A DNA stretch of 64,000 nucleotides from the NCBI RefSeq assembly GCF_000512915.1, contig NZ_CP007034.1:1-64000 (forward strand). Direction: 5' to 3'. How positions within the stretch are numbered: position 1 is the stretch's first letter; every line of letters begins with the position of its first letter. The DNA comes from Barnesiella viscericola DSM 18177 (GTDB lineage Bacteria > Bacteroidota > Bacteroidia > Bacteroidales > Barnesiellaceae). The position numbers and the translations under genes are program-made. Of the stretch, positions 25,703 to 36,509 are shown piece after piece. The notes under the pieces were generated by a model. That model had not been told where the DNA came from and made no database searches. It saw only the letters and a list, made by a program, of their open reading frames with translations.

Positions 25703-28700
25703 ATGTTAACTACTAATACCGAAAAACTTATGTTACCTTGGAAAAATCTATTGGGAGCGTATCGGATAGGGCATTTCTGCAATAAATTGAGAGTCTCGAT
25801 GTTATTGCTGTTTTTGCTGGGTATTCTTCCGAGTGCCTGGGGGCAACAGACTAATGTTACGTTGAACATGAAGAATGTCCCCATCAAGAGTGTTTTGTCG
25901 CAAATCGAAAAAGCGACAAACTACTATGTTTTTTTCTACACCGATAATTTGAATGCCGAATTGTCGAAACGGGTAAATGTGACTGTCAACGATACTCCGG
26001 TTGTTACGGTGCTGAATCAGATTTTCAGTTCTACCCATATTTCGTACGAAATAAAAAACCGGCGACAGATCAGCCTGTTCTGGGTAGAGAAACCGGCTTC
26101 GACCGCCAAGGCTTCACCCACTGTCAAGAGTAATAAGATACAGATTTCGGGTATCGTATCCGATGTCAAGGGCGAGCCGCTTATCGGCGCCAGTGTGCGG
26201 GTGCTGGGCACTACCGTAGGTACGATGGCCGACGTGAACGGAGCCTATAAACTGGAAGTGTCGCCGGGTGATGTATTGGAGGCTTCGTTTATTGGTTATG
26301 ATTCTCGACAAGTAAAGGTGGGTGAATCGCAAAACCGATTAAATTTTGTATTAAGAGAAGGAGTCAGTTCGCTCGATGATATTGTGGTGGTAGGATATAG
26401 TTCGCAGAAGAAAGAGACGGTAACCGGTTCTATCTCCATGGTGACAACCAAAGACCTTCTGCAATCTCCCCAAGCCAATATCAGTAATGCTTTGGGGGGT
26501 AGAATCCCGGGATTGTTGAGTGTGCAACGTAGCGGTGAGCCGGGACAGGACATGTCGACCCTGCGCATTCGTGGTGTGGGTACTTTTGCTAGCGATGATG
26601 GGTCGCAGGATCCCTTGATCATGGTCGACGGTATTGAGGTGAATAATCTCAACGATATTGACCCCAACGAGGTGGAGTCACTCTCTATCCTGAAAGATGC
26701 CTCGGCTACGGCTGTGTATGGTGTGCGAGGCGCCAATGGTGTGATTCTCATCACAACGAAACGTGGTGAACTGGGAAAACCCAAAATCAGTTTCTCGACC
26801 AACATTGCCATTACCGACTTTCCGATGCTGAACGAGCCGATGAACTCGTATGACTATGCCCGGGCTTATAATACCGCACAGGCCTACGATTATTATACGC
26901 AGCTTTCGTATAACCCCTTGTACTCCGACGAGGCTATTGAGGCCTATCGCACGGGGTCCGATCCGCTCTTCTATCCTGACATAAATTGGTATGACTACAT
27001 GTTGAAAGATTTTTCGACTCAGACTCAAACCAACTTTAACGTAAGCGGCGGTACCGAAAGGGTGAAATATTTCGTGTCGTTGGGTGTCTTTACCCAAGAT
27101 GGTATGCTTGATACGAGCATTTATGATCCCGGATATAGCTATCAGATAGCATTCCGTCGATACAACATGCGTTCTAATTTTGATATAAATGTGACCAAGA
27201 ACCTGTTGTTAAGTATCGATGTATCTAATCAAATGGGTAATCTGCAAAATCCTAACTGGAATACAGGAGCAATTATCGAGTCATTGAATTCAACACCATC
27301 AAATGCAGCACCAGGAGTAATCGACAACAAAGTGGTAACGATAAGTGAGGTCTATGGTAGTGGTAAAAATCCGGCTTCACCCTATACGAGAGGTTGGAAA
27401 TCGAAATATGAGAATAACCTGAACTTGTCGGGGCGCTTTACTTATAAAATGGATTATCTGCTTAAAGGTTTTTCGTTGCGGGGGGCTCTTTCGTACAAGA
27501 GTTACAGTACTGAGACCAAAACCTATAATGACCGGGGCATTACCTATGACCTCCGTCATGCTGGTGACGAACTCATTTATGTACCCTCTACCGATCCGGG
27601 TAAACTTACTTATCAAGGGACTAATACCCGCAACATACGGGTTTACTCCGAAATTGGAGCCGAGTACACCGGGAAATTCGGATTGCATACGGTTACTGGA
27701 TTGATCTTGTATAATCAGGGTAAATACTATAATCCGACATTGAAATACAATATTCCTAACGGTTATCAAGGCCTGGTGGGTCGTGTAACCTATAATTATG
27801 GCAACCGCTATTTGGCCGAAGTCAATGTGGGTTACAACGGAACCGAGAACTTTGCCCCCGGCAAGCGGTTCGGCTGGTTTCCAGCTTATTCGTTGGGTTG
27901 GGTCTTGACCGAGGAGCCTTATTTCCCTCGAAACGAAGTGTTATCGTTCTTGAAAGTAAGAGGATCGTATGGTATTGTAGGAAATGATAAGATTGGAGGT
28001 GATAGATTCTTGTATTTACCTTCGGTATATACTTATACGGGTAATGATGCCTATTACTTTGGAGATGTAGGTTCTACTTATGTCGGGTATAAGGGATCGA
28101 ATGAAAGTAAAGCCGGTAATCCCGATTTGACGTGGGAAAAAGCCATCAAATGGAATGTGGGTGCCGACATCAAGTTCTGGGGCGACCGCATCGGCCTTAC
28201 TTTCGATTACTTCATGGAGCACCGCGACAATATCTTGTGTAATCGCAACACCGTGCCTACCATCATTGGTATATCGGCCTCGAACCTGCCGGCCTACAAC
28301 ATGGGTCGCATGCGCAACTCGGGTTGGGACGGCGAGATTTCAATTGGCGACAACATCGGTGATTGGAGCTATTTCGTGAAAGCCAACTTTACCTATGCTC
28401 ACAATAAGATTTTGGAGCAGGACGAGGTGATACGCAACGAAGACTATCTCTATCGCACGGGCTTGCGTTATGGACAGTTCTTCGGTTATGTAGCTGATGG
28501 CCTCTTCAACTCGTGGGAGGAGGTGAATGCCGCCGACCGTCCCGAGTATGTGATGGCCAATAACAACAATAAGATTCAGCCGGGTGATATCCGTTATGTC
28601 GACATCAATGGCGACGGCAAAATCAATGACGACGACCAAGTCCCCATTGGATACTCCAATTTCCCCGAAATCATGTATGGTATTTCGCTGGGAGGGTCAT

Positions 28701-29158
28701 ACAAGAACCTCGATGTCTCAGTGCTCTTCCAAGGAGCCGCACATGTGTCGAATATGCCGTCACGACGTATCATGCGGGGGTTCTACGAATATACGGGAGC
28801 CAATAAAGACCTGTTGAAGAGTTGGAGTTACGAACGACTCATCAATAATCAGGAGATTGTTTATCCCCGCTATGGTGTCAATGGAATAGGACATAACTAT
28901 GTGACCTCGACCTACTGGTTGGAAGATGCCTCATACCTGCGTTTGAAGAATGTCGAGATAGGCTATACCTTCCGTCAAGAGGCACTGAGAAAAGTAGGCA
29001 TCGGTTCAATAAGAGTTTATGTCAACGGTAGCAACCTGCTCACGTGGGCCGACATGCTGCCGGGACAAGATCCCGAGGTGGCTAATGGTGGGGTGACCAA
29101 CAGTGAGCCCTATCCGGTGACCCGGGTATTCAATCTGGGATTGAATGTGAATTTTTAA
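25703..29158 (+). CDS. SusC/RagA-family TonB-dependent transporter with STN domain (SusC1)
   Basis: This 1151-residue outer-membrane TonB-dependent transporter imports oligosaccharides with its SusD partner. Order: a signal sequence (to about residue 48, after GILPSAWG); an STN/secretin-like signalling domain at about 52-115 (NVTLNMKNVPIKSVLSQIEKAT); a carboxypeptidase-regulatory-like beta-sandwich at about 145-225 (ISGIVSDVKGEPLIGASVRVLGTT); a plug domain with PLIMVDGIEVNNL and SILKDASATAVYG; then the beta-barrel ending NLGLNVNF. The STN domain makes it the sensor for the FecR/sigma pair just upstream. An alternative start lies nine codons inside (25730). It heads the long operon running to 45.4 kb. 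Confidence 0.95.
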   Translation: MLTTNTEKLMLPWKNLLGAYRIGHFCNKLRVSMLLLFLLGILPSAWGQQTNVTLNMKNVPIKSVLSQIEKATNYYVFFYTDNLNAELSKRVNVTVNDTPVVTVLNQIFSSTHISYEIKNRRQISLFWVEKPASTAKASPTVKSNKIQISGIVSDVKGEPLIGASVRVLGTTVGTMADVNGAYKLEVSPGDVLEASFIGYDSRQVKVGESQNRLNFVLREGVSSLDDIVVVGYSSQKKETVTGSISMVTTKDLLQSPQANISNALGGRIPGLLSVQRSGEPGQDMSTLRIRGVGTFASDDGSQDPLIMVDGIEVNNLNDIDPNEVESLSILKDASATAVYGVRGANGVILITTKRGELGKPKISFSTNIAITDFPMLNEPMNSYDYARAYNTAQAYDYYTQLSYNPLYSDEAIEAYRTGSDPLFYPDINWYDYMLKDFSTQTQTNFNVSGGTERVKYFVSLGVFTQDGMLDTSIYDPGYSYQIAFRRYNMRSNFDINVTKNLLLSIDVSNQMGNLQNPNWNTGAIIESLNSTPSNAAPGVIDNKVVTISEVYGSGKNPASPYTRGWKSKYENNLNLSGRFTYKMDYLLKGFSLRGALSYKSYSTETKTYNDRGITYDLRHAGDELIYVPSTDPGKLTYQGTNTRNIRVYSEIGAEYTGKFGLHTVTGLILYNQGKYYNPTLKYNIPNGYQGLVGRVTYNYGNRYLAEVNVGYNGTENFAPGKRFGWFPAYSLGWVLTEEPYFPRNEVLSFLKVRGSYGIVGNDKIGGDRFLYLPSVYTYTGNDAYYFGDVGSTYVGYKGSNESKAGNPDLTWEKAIKWNVGADIKFWGDRIGLTFDYFMEHRDNILCNRNTVPTIIGISASNLPAYNMGRMRNSGWDGEISIGDNIGDWSYFVKANFTYAHNKILEQDEVIRNEDYLYRTGLRYGQFFGYVADGLFNSWEEVNAADRPEYVMANNNNKIQPGDIRYVDINGDGKINDDDQVPIGYSNFPEIMYGISLGGSYKNLDVSVLFQGAAHVSNMPSRRIMRGFYEYTGANKDLLKSWSYERLINNQEIVYPRYGVNGIGHNYVTSTYWLEDASYLRLKNVEIGYTFRQEALRKVGIGSIRVYVNGSNLLTWADMLPGQDPEVANGGVTNSEPYPVTRVFNLGLNVNF

Positions 29159-29188
29159 CGGAATAGAAACGACCTAAATTATTATACC

Positions 29189-31012
29189 ATGTATTTGAAA
29201 AATATAAATCCGAAAAGGCTGAGGCAACTGATTTCTCCTCTGCTGATCATATTGGTTTTGGTCCTGCCCGCTGCGGTGGTTTCGTGCGAGGATATGATGG
29301 GTAACTACTTGGAGAAACCACCGGGAGGAGATGTGACCGAGGATACTATTTTTTCGTCGAAGACTCAGTTGGAGACCTTCATGACTAGTATTTACCAGAT
29401 GGGTATTCACTCCAATTTGGGATATGCTTCGGTAAAATCCAATATTTATTCCAATCGAGACGAGAATATCTTTGCCGGAGCTTGTGACGAGGCTGAAACC
29501 TGTGCCAACTGGTATCGTATGAACTGGTGGAACGAAGGTTCTATTTCGGCCAACCGTATCGATGATTCCCGATTTGATTATCGGTTTATTGCTATCAGAA
29601 AAGTGACGGTGTTGCTTGATCGCATCTACGATGTACCTGATATTACCCCCGAGTATAGAGACCAGTTGATTGCCGAGGCTAAACTCATACGAGCCTTGAA
29701 CTATTTCGAGATGATGAAACGGTATGGCGGTATGCCTATCATTCGCGAGCGCTTGCAACTGGACGACAACTTGAAGATACCCCGCGCTAGTTTGCGCGAG
29801 ATGCTCAATTTCATCTTGCAGGATATCGATGAAGCTTATCCGGCTCTGCTCGACAATGCGTTGCAGAATTTACGGGGACGCATGCACAAGGGCGTAGCCT
29901 TGGCTTTGAAGTCGAAAGTGTTGCTCTATGCCGCCAGTCCGTTATTTAATACGAATGTACCCTATCTTGATTTTGGAGCTAACAACAATCTTATCTGTTT
30001 GAATGAACCTAAGAATATGGTGTGGTGGGAACGCGCGGCAGCTGTGGCCGATTCGTGTATCCGCTGGGCCGAACAGAATGGCTGTTATTTGATAACCGAT
30101 CAAGGTGTCGATGCCAACTATCAATATAGTTGGGAGGTCTATGACAATCCTGAAATTATTCTGGCGGAGAAATGTTCTTCTGGCATGGGGTGTTGGAATC
30201 GTCCATGGTCAGGTATTATACCTAGTACAATTATTGCCGGTAGTTCAGGCACCAACGGTACGACCCCGTTGTTGAATTTCGTGCGCAAGTATGAAGACCG
30301 AGAGGGAAACAAGGTTGAGTGGAATGGCGGTGATGATTTGCAAGCTAAGATGGCTAATCTTGACAGACGTTTCTCCCAAACGATTGCCTATAATTTGTCG
30401 TGGTGGAATTCACAGACGCCTGAGGTGCAATTATGGGAGGCTAACGCTGAGTTAGGTGTCTCAGCTGGGAAACACATCAAAGATTGTTACGGGGGATTTT
30501 GGTTGCATAAATTGGTTTCCCCATCGATTATGAGGCCTGATAATCAAAATCCGGTACCCAATTCGACCCTCTTTCAATTGAACGAAATCTATTTGAATTT
30601 TGCTGAGGCCATGAACGAGGCTTACGGACCCGACGATCGCCACGGCTTCAAGTACACGGCCCGTGAGGCCATCAACATCATACGTCAGCGTTCGGGGCAG
30701 CCGGCTATCCTGTCGGGTAGCGGAGCTTACCCTGATTTCAGAGAACTGGTGCGTAATGAGCGAGCCATCGAGCTGGCCTTCGACAATCACCGGTTCTGGG
30801 ACGTGCGCCGTTGGATGATAGCCGAGGAAGACGGCGTGATGAGCGGTCCCATGTATGGTATTAAAATCTACTGGATCAGTACGAGCCCTCAGGAATTCCG
30901 TTATACCCCGTACCTGTATGAGAACCGCACGTTTACAAAGAAGATGTATCTGCACCCGTTCTCTACCAACGAGGTCAATAAGGGATATTTGATACAGAAC
31001 CCAGGTTATTAA
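29189..31012 (+). CDS. SusD/RagB-family glycan-binding lipoprotein (SusD1)
   Basis: A 607-residue surface lipoprotein that caps the preceding SusC and binds the oligosaccharide. The signal peptide ends in the lipobox AAVVSC with the lipidated cysteine at residue 33. The SusD fold is visible as tetratricopeptide-like helices (LIAEAKLIRALNYFEMMKRYGGMPI) and the C-terminal segment FREL-VRNERAIELAFDNHRFWDVRRWM, which is diagnostic of the family. It starts 30 bases after SusC1. No other domain is attached. The ligand is not readable from sequence, though the neighbouring GH92 suggests a mannose-containing glycan. Confidence 0.95.
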   Translation: MYLKNINPKRLRQLISPLLIILVLVLPAAVVSCEDMMGNYLEKPPGGDVTEDTIFSSKTQLETFMTSIYQMGIHSNLGYASVKSNIYSNRDENIFAGACDEAETCANWYRMNWWNEGSISANRIDDSRFDYRFIAIRKVTVLLDRIYDVPDITPEYRDQLIAEAKLIRALNYFEMMKRYGGMPIIRERLQLDDNLKIPRASLREMLNFILQDIDEAYPALLDNALQNLRGRMHKGVALALKSKVLLYAASPLFNTNVPYLDFGANNNLICLNEPKNMVWWERAAAVADSCIRWAEQNGCYLITDQGVDANYQYSWEVYDNPEIILAEKCSSGMGCWNRPWSGIIPSTIIAGSSGTNGTTPLLNFVRKYEDREGNKVEWNGGDDLQAKMANLDRRFSQTIAYNLSWWNSQTPEVQLWEANAELGVSAGKHIKDCYGGFWLHKLVSPSIMRPDNQNPVPNSTLFQLNEIYLNFAEAMNEAYGPDDRHGFKYTAREAINIIRQRSGQPAILSGSGAYPDFRELVRNERAIELAFDNHRFWDVRRWMIAEEDGVMSGPMYGIKIYWISTSPQEFRYTPYLYENRTFTKKMYLHPFSTNEVNKGYLIQNPGY

Positions 31013-31057
31013 CACAGTCATACTATGATTAACATGAAGATAAAGAAAGAGTCCCCA

Positions 31058-33838
31058 ATGAAACATAGAATGTTTTTACTGGTGCAAGGATTGTTGTTTG
31101 CCGGGCTGTTGTCGGCACAGGTAGTCGTTACCGACTCGGCATCGACCGAGAGGCTTGTCCCGATTGCTTACGGTGAACGTCCCGATTGGGAAATGACAGG
31201 AGCCGTATCTTCGGTAAAAGGAGATGAACTTATCAAGTCGTTTACGACAAATGTGGCCAATACGTTATACGGCCGGTTGCCTGGGCTTACGGTAGGGCAG
31301 CAGAGCAGCGAACCGGGTGACGATGCTCCCACTTTGCATGCCAGGGGTATAGGTACGTTTGGGTCGGGACGCGATGTAACTATTATTATAGATGGTTTCC
31401 CTTCTACCTATGAGTTATTTCAGCAACTTTCTCCACAAGAAATCGAGTCGGTCAACTTGTTGAAAGATGCTGCATCGGCGGCTATTTACGGGAATAAGGC
31501 TGCTAACGGTGTACTGCTCGTGAAGACAAAGCGAGGTGTGAATGCTCCGTTGGAGTTAAAACTGGGGGTACGGTTCGGTATGCAACAGGCTACCCGGTTA
31601 CCCGATTTCCTGGATTCGTATGATTATGCCCGGTTGTACAACGAGGCGATGGTCAACGATTACGGGCCGGGTTCCGAAGTCTATTCGGCGGCTGATTTGG
31701 ACGCCTATAAAAATGGCACCGATAAATATCGCTATCCCAACGTAAACTGGTATGACCAGCTTTTGCGCAAACTCTCACCGATAGCCGACTATAACCTGTC
31801 GGCCCGAGGCGGTTCCGATGTCGTTCGTTATTTCGTTTTGCTCAATGTAGCAACTAACAGTGGTTTGTACAAGGGAATCGAAAAGGAGTCGGACTATACG
31901 AAAGATTTCTCATATACACGTTACAATTTCAGAACTAATGTCGATGTGAAACTGTCGAAGCGCATATCTTCGGAGTTTACGTTGGGAGGTAGTGTAGAAG
32001 ATCGGGTGAATCCGGGTCGTGTGAGAAACAACGTGAGTGGTGAGTACAGTACCAATGTATTCAACCTGATGGCCAAACTTCCGCCCAACGCATTTCCCGT
32101 ATATTACGAAGATGGTCGGATAGGAGGTAACTCGGCTTATTATAATCCTTGGGCCGAGATTACCGAGACCGGGTACTATTCGACCAACCGACGGGCTGCT
32201 CAACTGTCGGCCAAATTGATTGGCGATTTGGGTATGATTACCCCGGGATTGAGTATTTCGGGGGCCGTAGGATTCAATACCATTTACAAGTCCTATACGA
32301 TTGCTTCGCGCGAATATGCACGTTATGATTTGAGTGGGCAGTCCTTTGGAGAGGTGTCGGCGATGTCGATAAGTGAGAGTGCTTATAATCAGTGGCGTAA
32401 TTTTGTGGTTCATGGCTTTTTGAATTACGATCGCACCTTCGGAGCCCACCACGTCGATGCCATGTTGATGGGTGGATATGAAGAGTATAACGTCTCGACG
32501 ACCGATTTGCCCTATAAGGATATTGTATCGGGAGGGCGGTTGACCTATTCGTACGACAAGCGGTATGTAGGTGAGTTTTCGTTTGCCTACTCGGGTTGCG
32601 ATAACTACGCTCCCGGTAAGAGGTTCGGCTTCTTCCCTGCTGGGTCATTGGGGTATGTCATCTCCAACGAGGAGTTCCTGAAAGGAAACCGTGTGATTGA
32701 CTATCTGAAACTGCGGGCCTCGTATGGGCTTACCGGTAACAAGGATAACGGTTCTACCCGTTTCCCCTATAACCAATATTATACGGGAGGAAATTACTAC
32801 TTGGGAGAATCGAATACTGCGACTTATTACTATGTGCAGAACTATTATGCCAATCCTGATGCTACGTGGGAGAAAGATACGAAATTTAACATTGGGTTTG
32901 ATGCCATTCTTTTTGATCGGTTGAGTATTACGGCTGACTATTTTAAGGAGCGCCGTTACGATATTCTCACGATGCCGTATGATGTGCTGCCCAGTTTTGT
33001 CGGGTTCGAACGTCCCGAGTTAAATATCGGCGAGGTGAGCAACCAAGGCTTCGAAGCTGTGGTTCGCTATACCGGCAAGGAGACGAGAGATCTTACCTGG
33101 TTTGTCGAGGCCAGTGCTTGGTTCGCCCGCAATAAGATTATCTACAATGCTGAGGCTCCCCAAAACTACGATTATCAGTATCGCACCGGCCATCGTGTCG
33201 ATCAGCCCTTCTTACTCGAATCGCTCGGATTCTTCAACGACCAGGCCGAGATAGACCAGTCGCCTACGCAGACTTTTGCTACGGTTCAGCCGGGCGACTT
33301 GAAATATGCCGATTTGAATAACGACGACCGCATCGATGCCGAGGATTACAAAGCCATTGGTTATACCGACGTGCCCGAATGTACCTTGGGCCTGCATGCT
33401 GGAGCCACCTATAAGGGATTCGATTTCGATATTCTGTTCCAGGGGGCCGTTAACCGGTCGGTCTATTGGAGCGGTTCCTATTTCGAAGCCTTCCAGAATG
33501 ACGGGCAGATATCGTCGATAGCATTGAACCGTTGGACCGAGGATACTAAGGCCACGGCTACTTATCCTCGTCTCTCGGCGTCGAACAATCAAAATAATTA
33601 TCAATCCTCCTCTTTCTGGCAGAAAAACGGTGATTTCTTGAAACTCCGTTCGTTGGAGATTGGATACACGATACCGTCGAACTTAACCAAGAAAATAAAA
33701 ATCGAGGGTATCCGAGTTTTTGCGAACGGAACCAATCTGTTCTCGCTGGATCATATGGACGGATTTACCGACCCTGAAACCCTTACTGGCTATCCGGCCA
33801 TGAGGACGGTAAGTTTAGGCCTCAGTGTTCAACTTTAA
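31058..33838 (+). CDS. SusC/RagA-family TonB-dependent transporter without STN and regulatory domain (SusC2)
   Basis: A 926-residue second SusC in the same operon. An ATG at 31025 is in frame, but the signal peptide begins at 31058 (MKHRMFLLVQGLLFAGLLSAQ). The plug starts directly after about 60 residues (ELIKSFTTNVANTLYGRLPGLTV, VTIIIDGFPSTYE, LLKDAASAAIYGNKAANGVLLV). The STN and carboxypeptidase-like domains seen in SusC1 are both absent. The barrel ends TVSLGLSVQL. The lean N-terminus means it should transport but not signal to the FecR protein. It pairs with the SusD2 gene 17 bases downstream and may take up a second product of the same glycan. Confidence 0.93.
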   Translation: MKHRMFLLVQGLLFAGLLSAQVVVTDSASTERLVPIAYGERPDWEMTGAVSSVKGDELIKSFTTNVANTLYGRLPGLTVGQQSSEPGDDAPTLHARGIGTFGSGRDVTIIIDGFPSTYELFQQLSPQEIESVNLLKDAASAAIYGNKAANGVLLVKTKRGVNAPLELKLGVRFGMQQATRLPDFLDSYDYARLYNEAMVNDYGPGSEVYSAADLDAYKNGTDKYRYPNVNWYDQLLRKLSPIADYNLSARGGSDVVRYFVLLNVATNSGLYKGIEKESDYTKDFSYTRYNFRTNVDVKLSKRISSEFTLGGSVEDRVNPGRVRNNVSGEYSTNVFNLMAKLPPNAFPVYYEDGRIGGNSAYYNPWAEITETGYYSTNRRAAQLSAKLIGDLGMITPGLSISGAVGFNTIYKSYTIASREYARYDLSGQSFGEVSAMSISESAYNQWRNFVVHGFLNYDRTFGAHHVDAMLMGGYEEYNVSTTDLPYKDIVSGGRLTYSYDKRYVGEFSFAYSGCDNYAPGKRFGFFPAGSLGYVISNEEFLKGNRVIDYLKLRASYGLTGNKDNGSTRFPYNQYYTGGNYYLGESNTATYYYVQNYYANPDATWEKDTKFNIGFDAILFDRLSITADYFKERRYDILTMPYDVLPSFVGFERPELNIGEVSNQGFEAVVRYTGKETRDLTWFVEASAWFARNKIIYNAEAPQNYDYQYRTGHRVDQPFLLESLGFFNDQAEIDQSPTQTFATVQPGDLKYADLNNDDRIDAEDYKAIGYTDVPECTLGLHAGATYKGFDFDILFQGAVNRSVYWSGSYFEAFQNDGQISSIALNRWTEDTKATATYPRLSASNNQNNYQSSSFWQKNGDFLKLRSLEIGYTIPSNLTKKIKIEGIRVFANGTNLFSLDHMDGFTDPETLTGYPAMRTVSLGLSVQL

Positions 33839-33855
33839 CTTAAAAATTAAGTATT

Positions 33856-35586
33856 ATGAAACTATATAGAATCCCGATTGTCCTCGGACTACTGTTCCCG
33901 CTGCTGATTAGTTCTTGCGACGACCTGCTCGACCCTAAGGCCGAGACCAAGTTGACTGAAGAGTTTGCCAATATTTCGTATAGCAATACCTTATCACGCT
34001 CGGTAGGTTTATATTCTTATCTGCCCGACGGGCTCTCTTATCTGGACGGAGCCATGATGGCATCGGCCAGCGACGAGGCTGAGTTTACGTTAGAAACTGC
34101 ATCGATTCACAATTTTAACGTGGGTAGCTGGAATGCCAACAGCAATCCCGATGAATCGGCTTGGGAGCGTAACTTTGAAGGTATATATGCCACTAATCTG
34201 TTCTTGAAAGAGTCGGACGATGTAGACTTGGACTATCTGAAATACGATCCGGCCAAGCAACAGGATTATCAAAACCGACTCAACAACATTCACCGCTGGA
34301 AATATGAGGCTCGGTTCCTGAGAGCCTACTACTATTTCGAGTTGGTGAAACGTTATGGTGGTGTGCCTATTATTACCGAACCGTTGAGTTTGGAGTCGGA
34401 CTTGTCGGCCTATTCGCGAGACTCGCTGGCTGCCTGTATCCGGTTTATCGTCAATGAATGCGATTCGGCTGCAACTGTGTTGCAGGCTCCCGACCGCATG
34501 ACCGATGTGGCCAATAACCTGGGGCGGGCCTCCAAAGGAGCCGCCTTGGGATTGAAATGCCGGGTTTTGCTCTATGCCGCCAGCGACCTGTTCAACAAGC
34601 CCGACGAGTGGGCCCCGGGATATGAGCACAAAGAGTTAATCTCCATGCAAGACGGGAAGACCCAGCAACAGCGTTGGGAAGAGGCTGCTGCGGCTTGCAA
34701 CGATTTTATTACTTCGCTGGGCAACAAATATCCTTTGGACGAATACCGCTTGATTCGTAACTACCAGAATAGCGAGATTATCTTTGACCGTCGCTACGGT
34801 TCGACCAATACTTATGAGAAGACCAACTATCCGGTAGGCTATGATTTGGGAGAGAGTGGTAACACTCCGTCGCAAAATCTGGTAGATGCCTACGAGATGA
34901 TCGACGGGACTCCTTTCGATTGGAACAACCCCGAGCACAGAGCCAATCCCTATGCCAACCGTGACCCGCGACTGGCCATGTCGATACTTACCAATAATGT
35001 CGAGTTCAAGGACCGCACGGTCGAGGCTTGGACCGGGGGGCGCGACGGGAAAGGGGTGATTCATGCCTCCCGCACCGGTTATTATCTGTATAAGTTTATC
35101 GATCCCAACCTGGACTTGTTGCAAAACCGCACCAGCGTGCACCATTGGGTTATCATGCGATATGCCGAAATTCTGCTGAGTTATGCCGAGGCCATGAACG
35201 AAGCCTATGGACCCACCGGCAATGTGGGCTATCGGTTGAACGCCGTGCGAGCCTTGAACCAGGTGCGCAACCGGGTGGGAATAGAGATGCCAGCCGTACC
35301 TTCTACCTTGACGCAAGAGGAATTGAGGGAGAGAATCCGGAACGAACGTCGGGTTGAGCTGGCCTTTGAAGACCACCGCTTCTGGGACGTGCGTCGTTGG
35401 ATGATTGCTCCCGAGACCTTGGGCGCTCCGTTGCGGGGTGTAGAGATTACGAAAATCTCGGACGAAGAGTTTGAATACAAACCTGTCGAGATAGAGAAGA
35501 GAACGTTTGAACCTAAGATGTATTTATATCCGATTCCCCAGGCCGACTTGAATACGACGGGCTGGCCTCAGAATCCGCTTTGGTAA
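33856..35586 (+). CDS. SusD/RagB-family glycan-binding lipoprotein (SusD2)
   Basis: A 576-residue surface lipoprotein with lipobox LLISSC (Cys21). Family motifs include RWKYEARFLRAYYYFELVKRYGG near residues 140-165, ASKGAALGLKCRVLLYAAS near 220-240, and IRNERRVELAFEDHRFWDVRRWM near the C-terminus, all typical of SusD. It is the partner of SusC2. The two SusD proteins share only the general fold motifs, so this is a distinct pair and not a fresh duplicate of the first. Confidence 0.95.
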   Translation: MKLYRIPIVLGLLFPLLISSCDDLLDPKAETKLTEEFANISYSNTLSRSVGLYSYLPDGLSYLDGAMMASASDEAEFTLETASIHNFNVGSWNANSNPDESAWERNFEGIYATNLFLKESDDVDLDYLKYDPAKQQDYQNRLNNIHRWKYEARFLRAYYYFELVKRYGGVPIITEPLSLESDLSAYSRDSLAACIRFIVNECDSAATVLQAPDRMTDVANNLGRASKGAALGLKCRVLLYAASDLFNKPDEWAPGYEHKELISMQDGKTQQQRWEEAAAACNDFITSLGNKYPLDEYRLIRNYQNSEIIFDRRYGSTNTYEKTNYPVGYDLGESGNTPSQNLVDAYEMIDGTPFDWNNPEHRANPYANRDPRLAMSILTNNVEFKDRTVEAWTGGRDGKGVIHASRTGYYLYKFIDPNLDLLQNRTSVHHWVIMRYAEILLSYAEAMNEAYGPTGNVGYRLNAVRALNQVRNRVGIEMPAVPSTLTQEELRERIRNERRVELAFEDHRFWDVRRWMIAPETLGAPLRGVEITKISDEEFEYKPVEIEKRTFEPKMYLYPIPQADLNTTGWPQNPLW

Positions 35587-35621
35587 ATAGATACGAACAC
35601 TAACCTATAAAATGCAATAAG

Positions 35622-36482
35622 ATGAAATCAAGAATAAAAAATCGCCTTCTGCTTGTCACTGCAATCTGCTCCTTGCTTGCGGGAACGTCCTGTCAATATG
35701 ACGAGATTGTCGATATTCCATATCCCGAGTCGCGTATCTATCTGCCTATTGCCGTGAATGGCAGTATCTCGACCGACGGCATCTATACGATTGACGAGGG
35801 TGCCTCTACCAGTTGGGTTTCGCCCACACCGGGACAACCCCTGAAATATACGGTCGAGAGAGACAACAATGCATTCATAATCCCGTTGGGCGTATATCGT
35901 TCGGGAACGGGAAAAACAATCGAGGAAACCGCCAATGTCTCTTTGGCCTTGAATCCCGATACGGTGCAGCAGTTGATTGCTTCGGGAACATTGACCGAGA
36001 CCGAGTTGTTGCCTTCGGAGTATGTGCAGCAGATACCGCAAGGCGTGCAGATTCAGGACGGCAAGAATGATGCTCCGTTTAATATCGTGATTGATCTCGA
36101 TTTCCTGCGGGCCGATGCTCCTAAAAAGTATGCCTTGGGTATTACCATCTCCGATACCGAGCATCGGGTGAATGAGGCCCTCAATACGGGAATCGTTCTC
36201 ATCGATACCCGCATCACCGTGCCGCAGGCTGTCTTTACGTCGCAACTCGAAGGCAGTTCGTCCGATACGTTTGTCTTCACCAACTCGTCGTTGTATTGGG
36301 ATTTCTTCTCGGGCGATAATGCTTTTGCCTGGGACTTTGGCGACGGGTCGGCCGTCTCGCATGAAATCAATCCCACGCATCAATATGCCGCCGCCGGTGA
36401 TTATGAGGTTACCTTGACGGTGACCGGGGTGACGGGCGAAAATGTCTCTGTGACCAATACAGTTTCTGTAAAAAATAATTGA
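35622..36482 (+). CDS. DUF1735/BT_3987-like lipoprotein with PKD domain
   Basis: A 286-residue lipoprotein with lipobox AGTSC (Cys24). Residues about 30-190 are a beta-rich domain of the DUF1735/BT_3987-N type found beside SusCD pairs (PLKYTVERDNNAFIIPLGVYRSG, YALGITISD). Residues about 215-285 are a PKD domain (AFAWDFGDGSAVSHEINPTHQYAAAGDYEVTLTVTG, with the WDFGDG core). PKD modules usually bind glycans or act as spacers. Position directly after SusD2 suggests a surface glycan-binding accessory protein, as with SusE/SusF-type proteins. Confidence 0.85.
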   Translation: MKSRIKNRLLLVTAICSLLAGTSCQYDEIVDIPYPESRIYLPIAVNGSISTDGIYTIDEGASTSWVSPTPGQPLKYTVERDNNAFIIPLGVYRSGTGKTIEETANVSLALNPDTVQQLIASGTLTETELLPSEYVQQIPQGVQIQDGKNDAPFNIVIDLDFLRADAPKKYALGITISDTEHRVNEALNTGIVLIDTRITVPQAVFTSQLEGSSSDTFVFTNSSLYWDFFSGDNAFAWDFGDGSAVSHEINPTHQYAAAGDYEVTLTVTGVTGENVSVTNTVSVKNN

Positions 36483-36509
36483 ATCGATAAATTTTAATTT
36501 TTGGATACG

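Noticed and set aside
25703-35586. Possible duplicate origin of the two SusCD pairs by recent tandem copying
   Set aside because: The second SusC lacks the STN and regulatory domains and the SusD proteins share only general fold motifs, so recent duplication is not supported.
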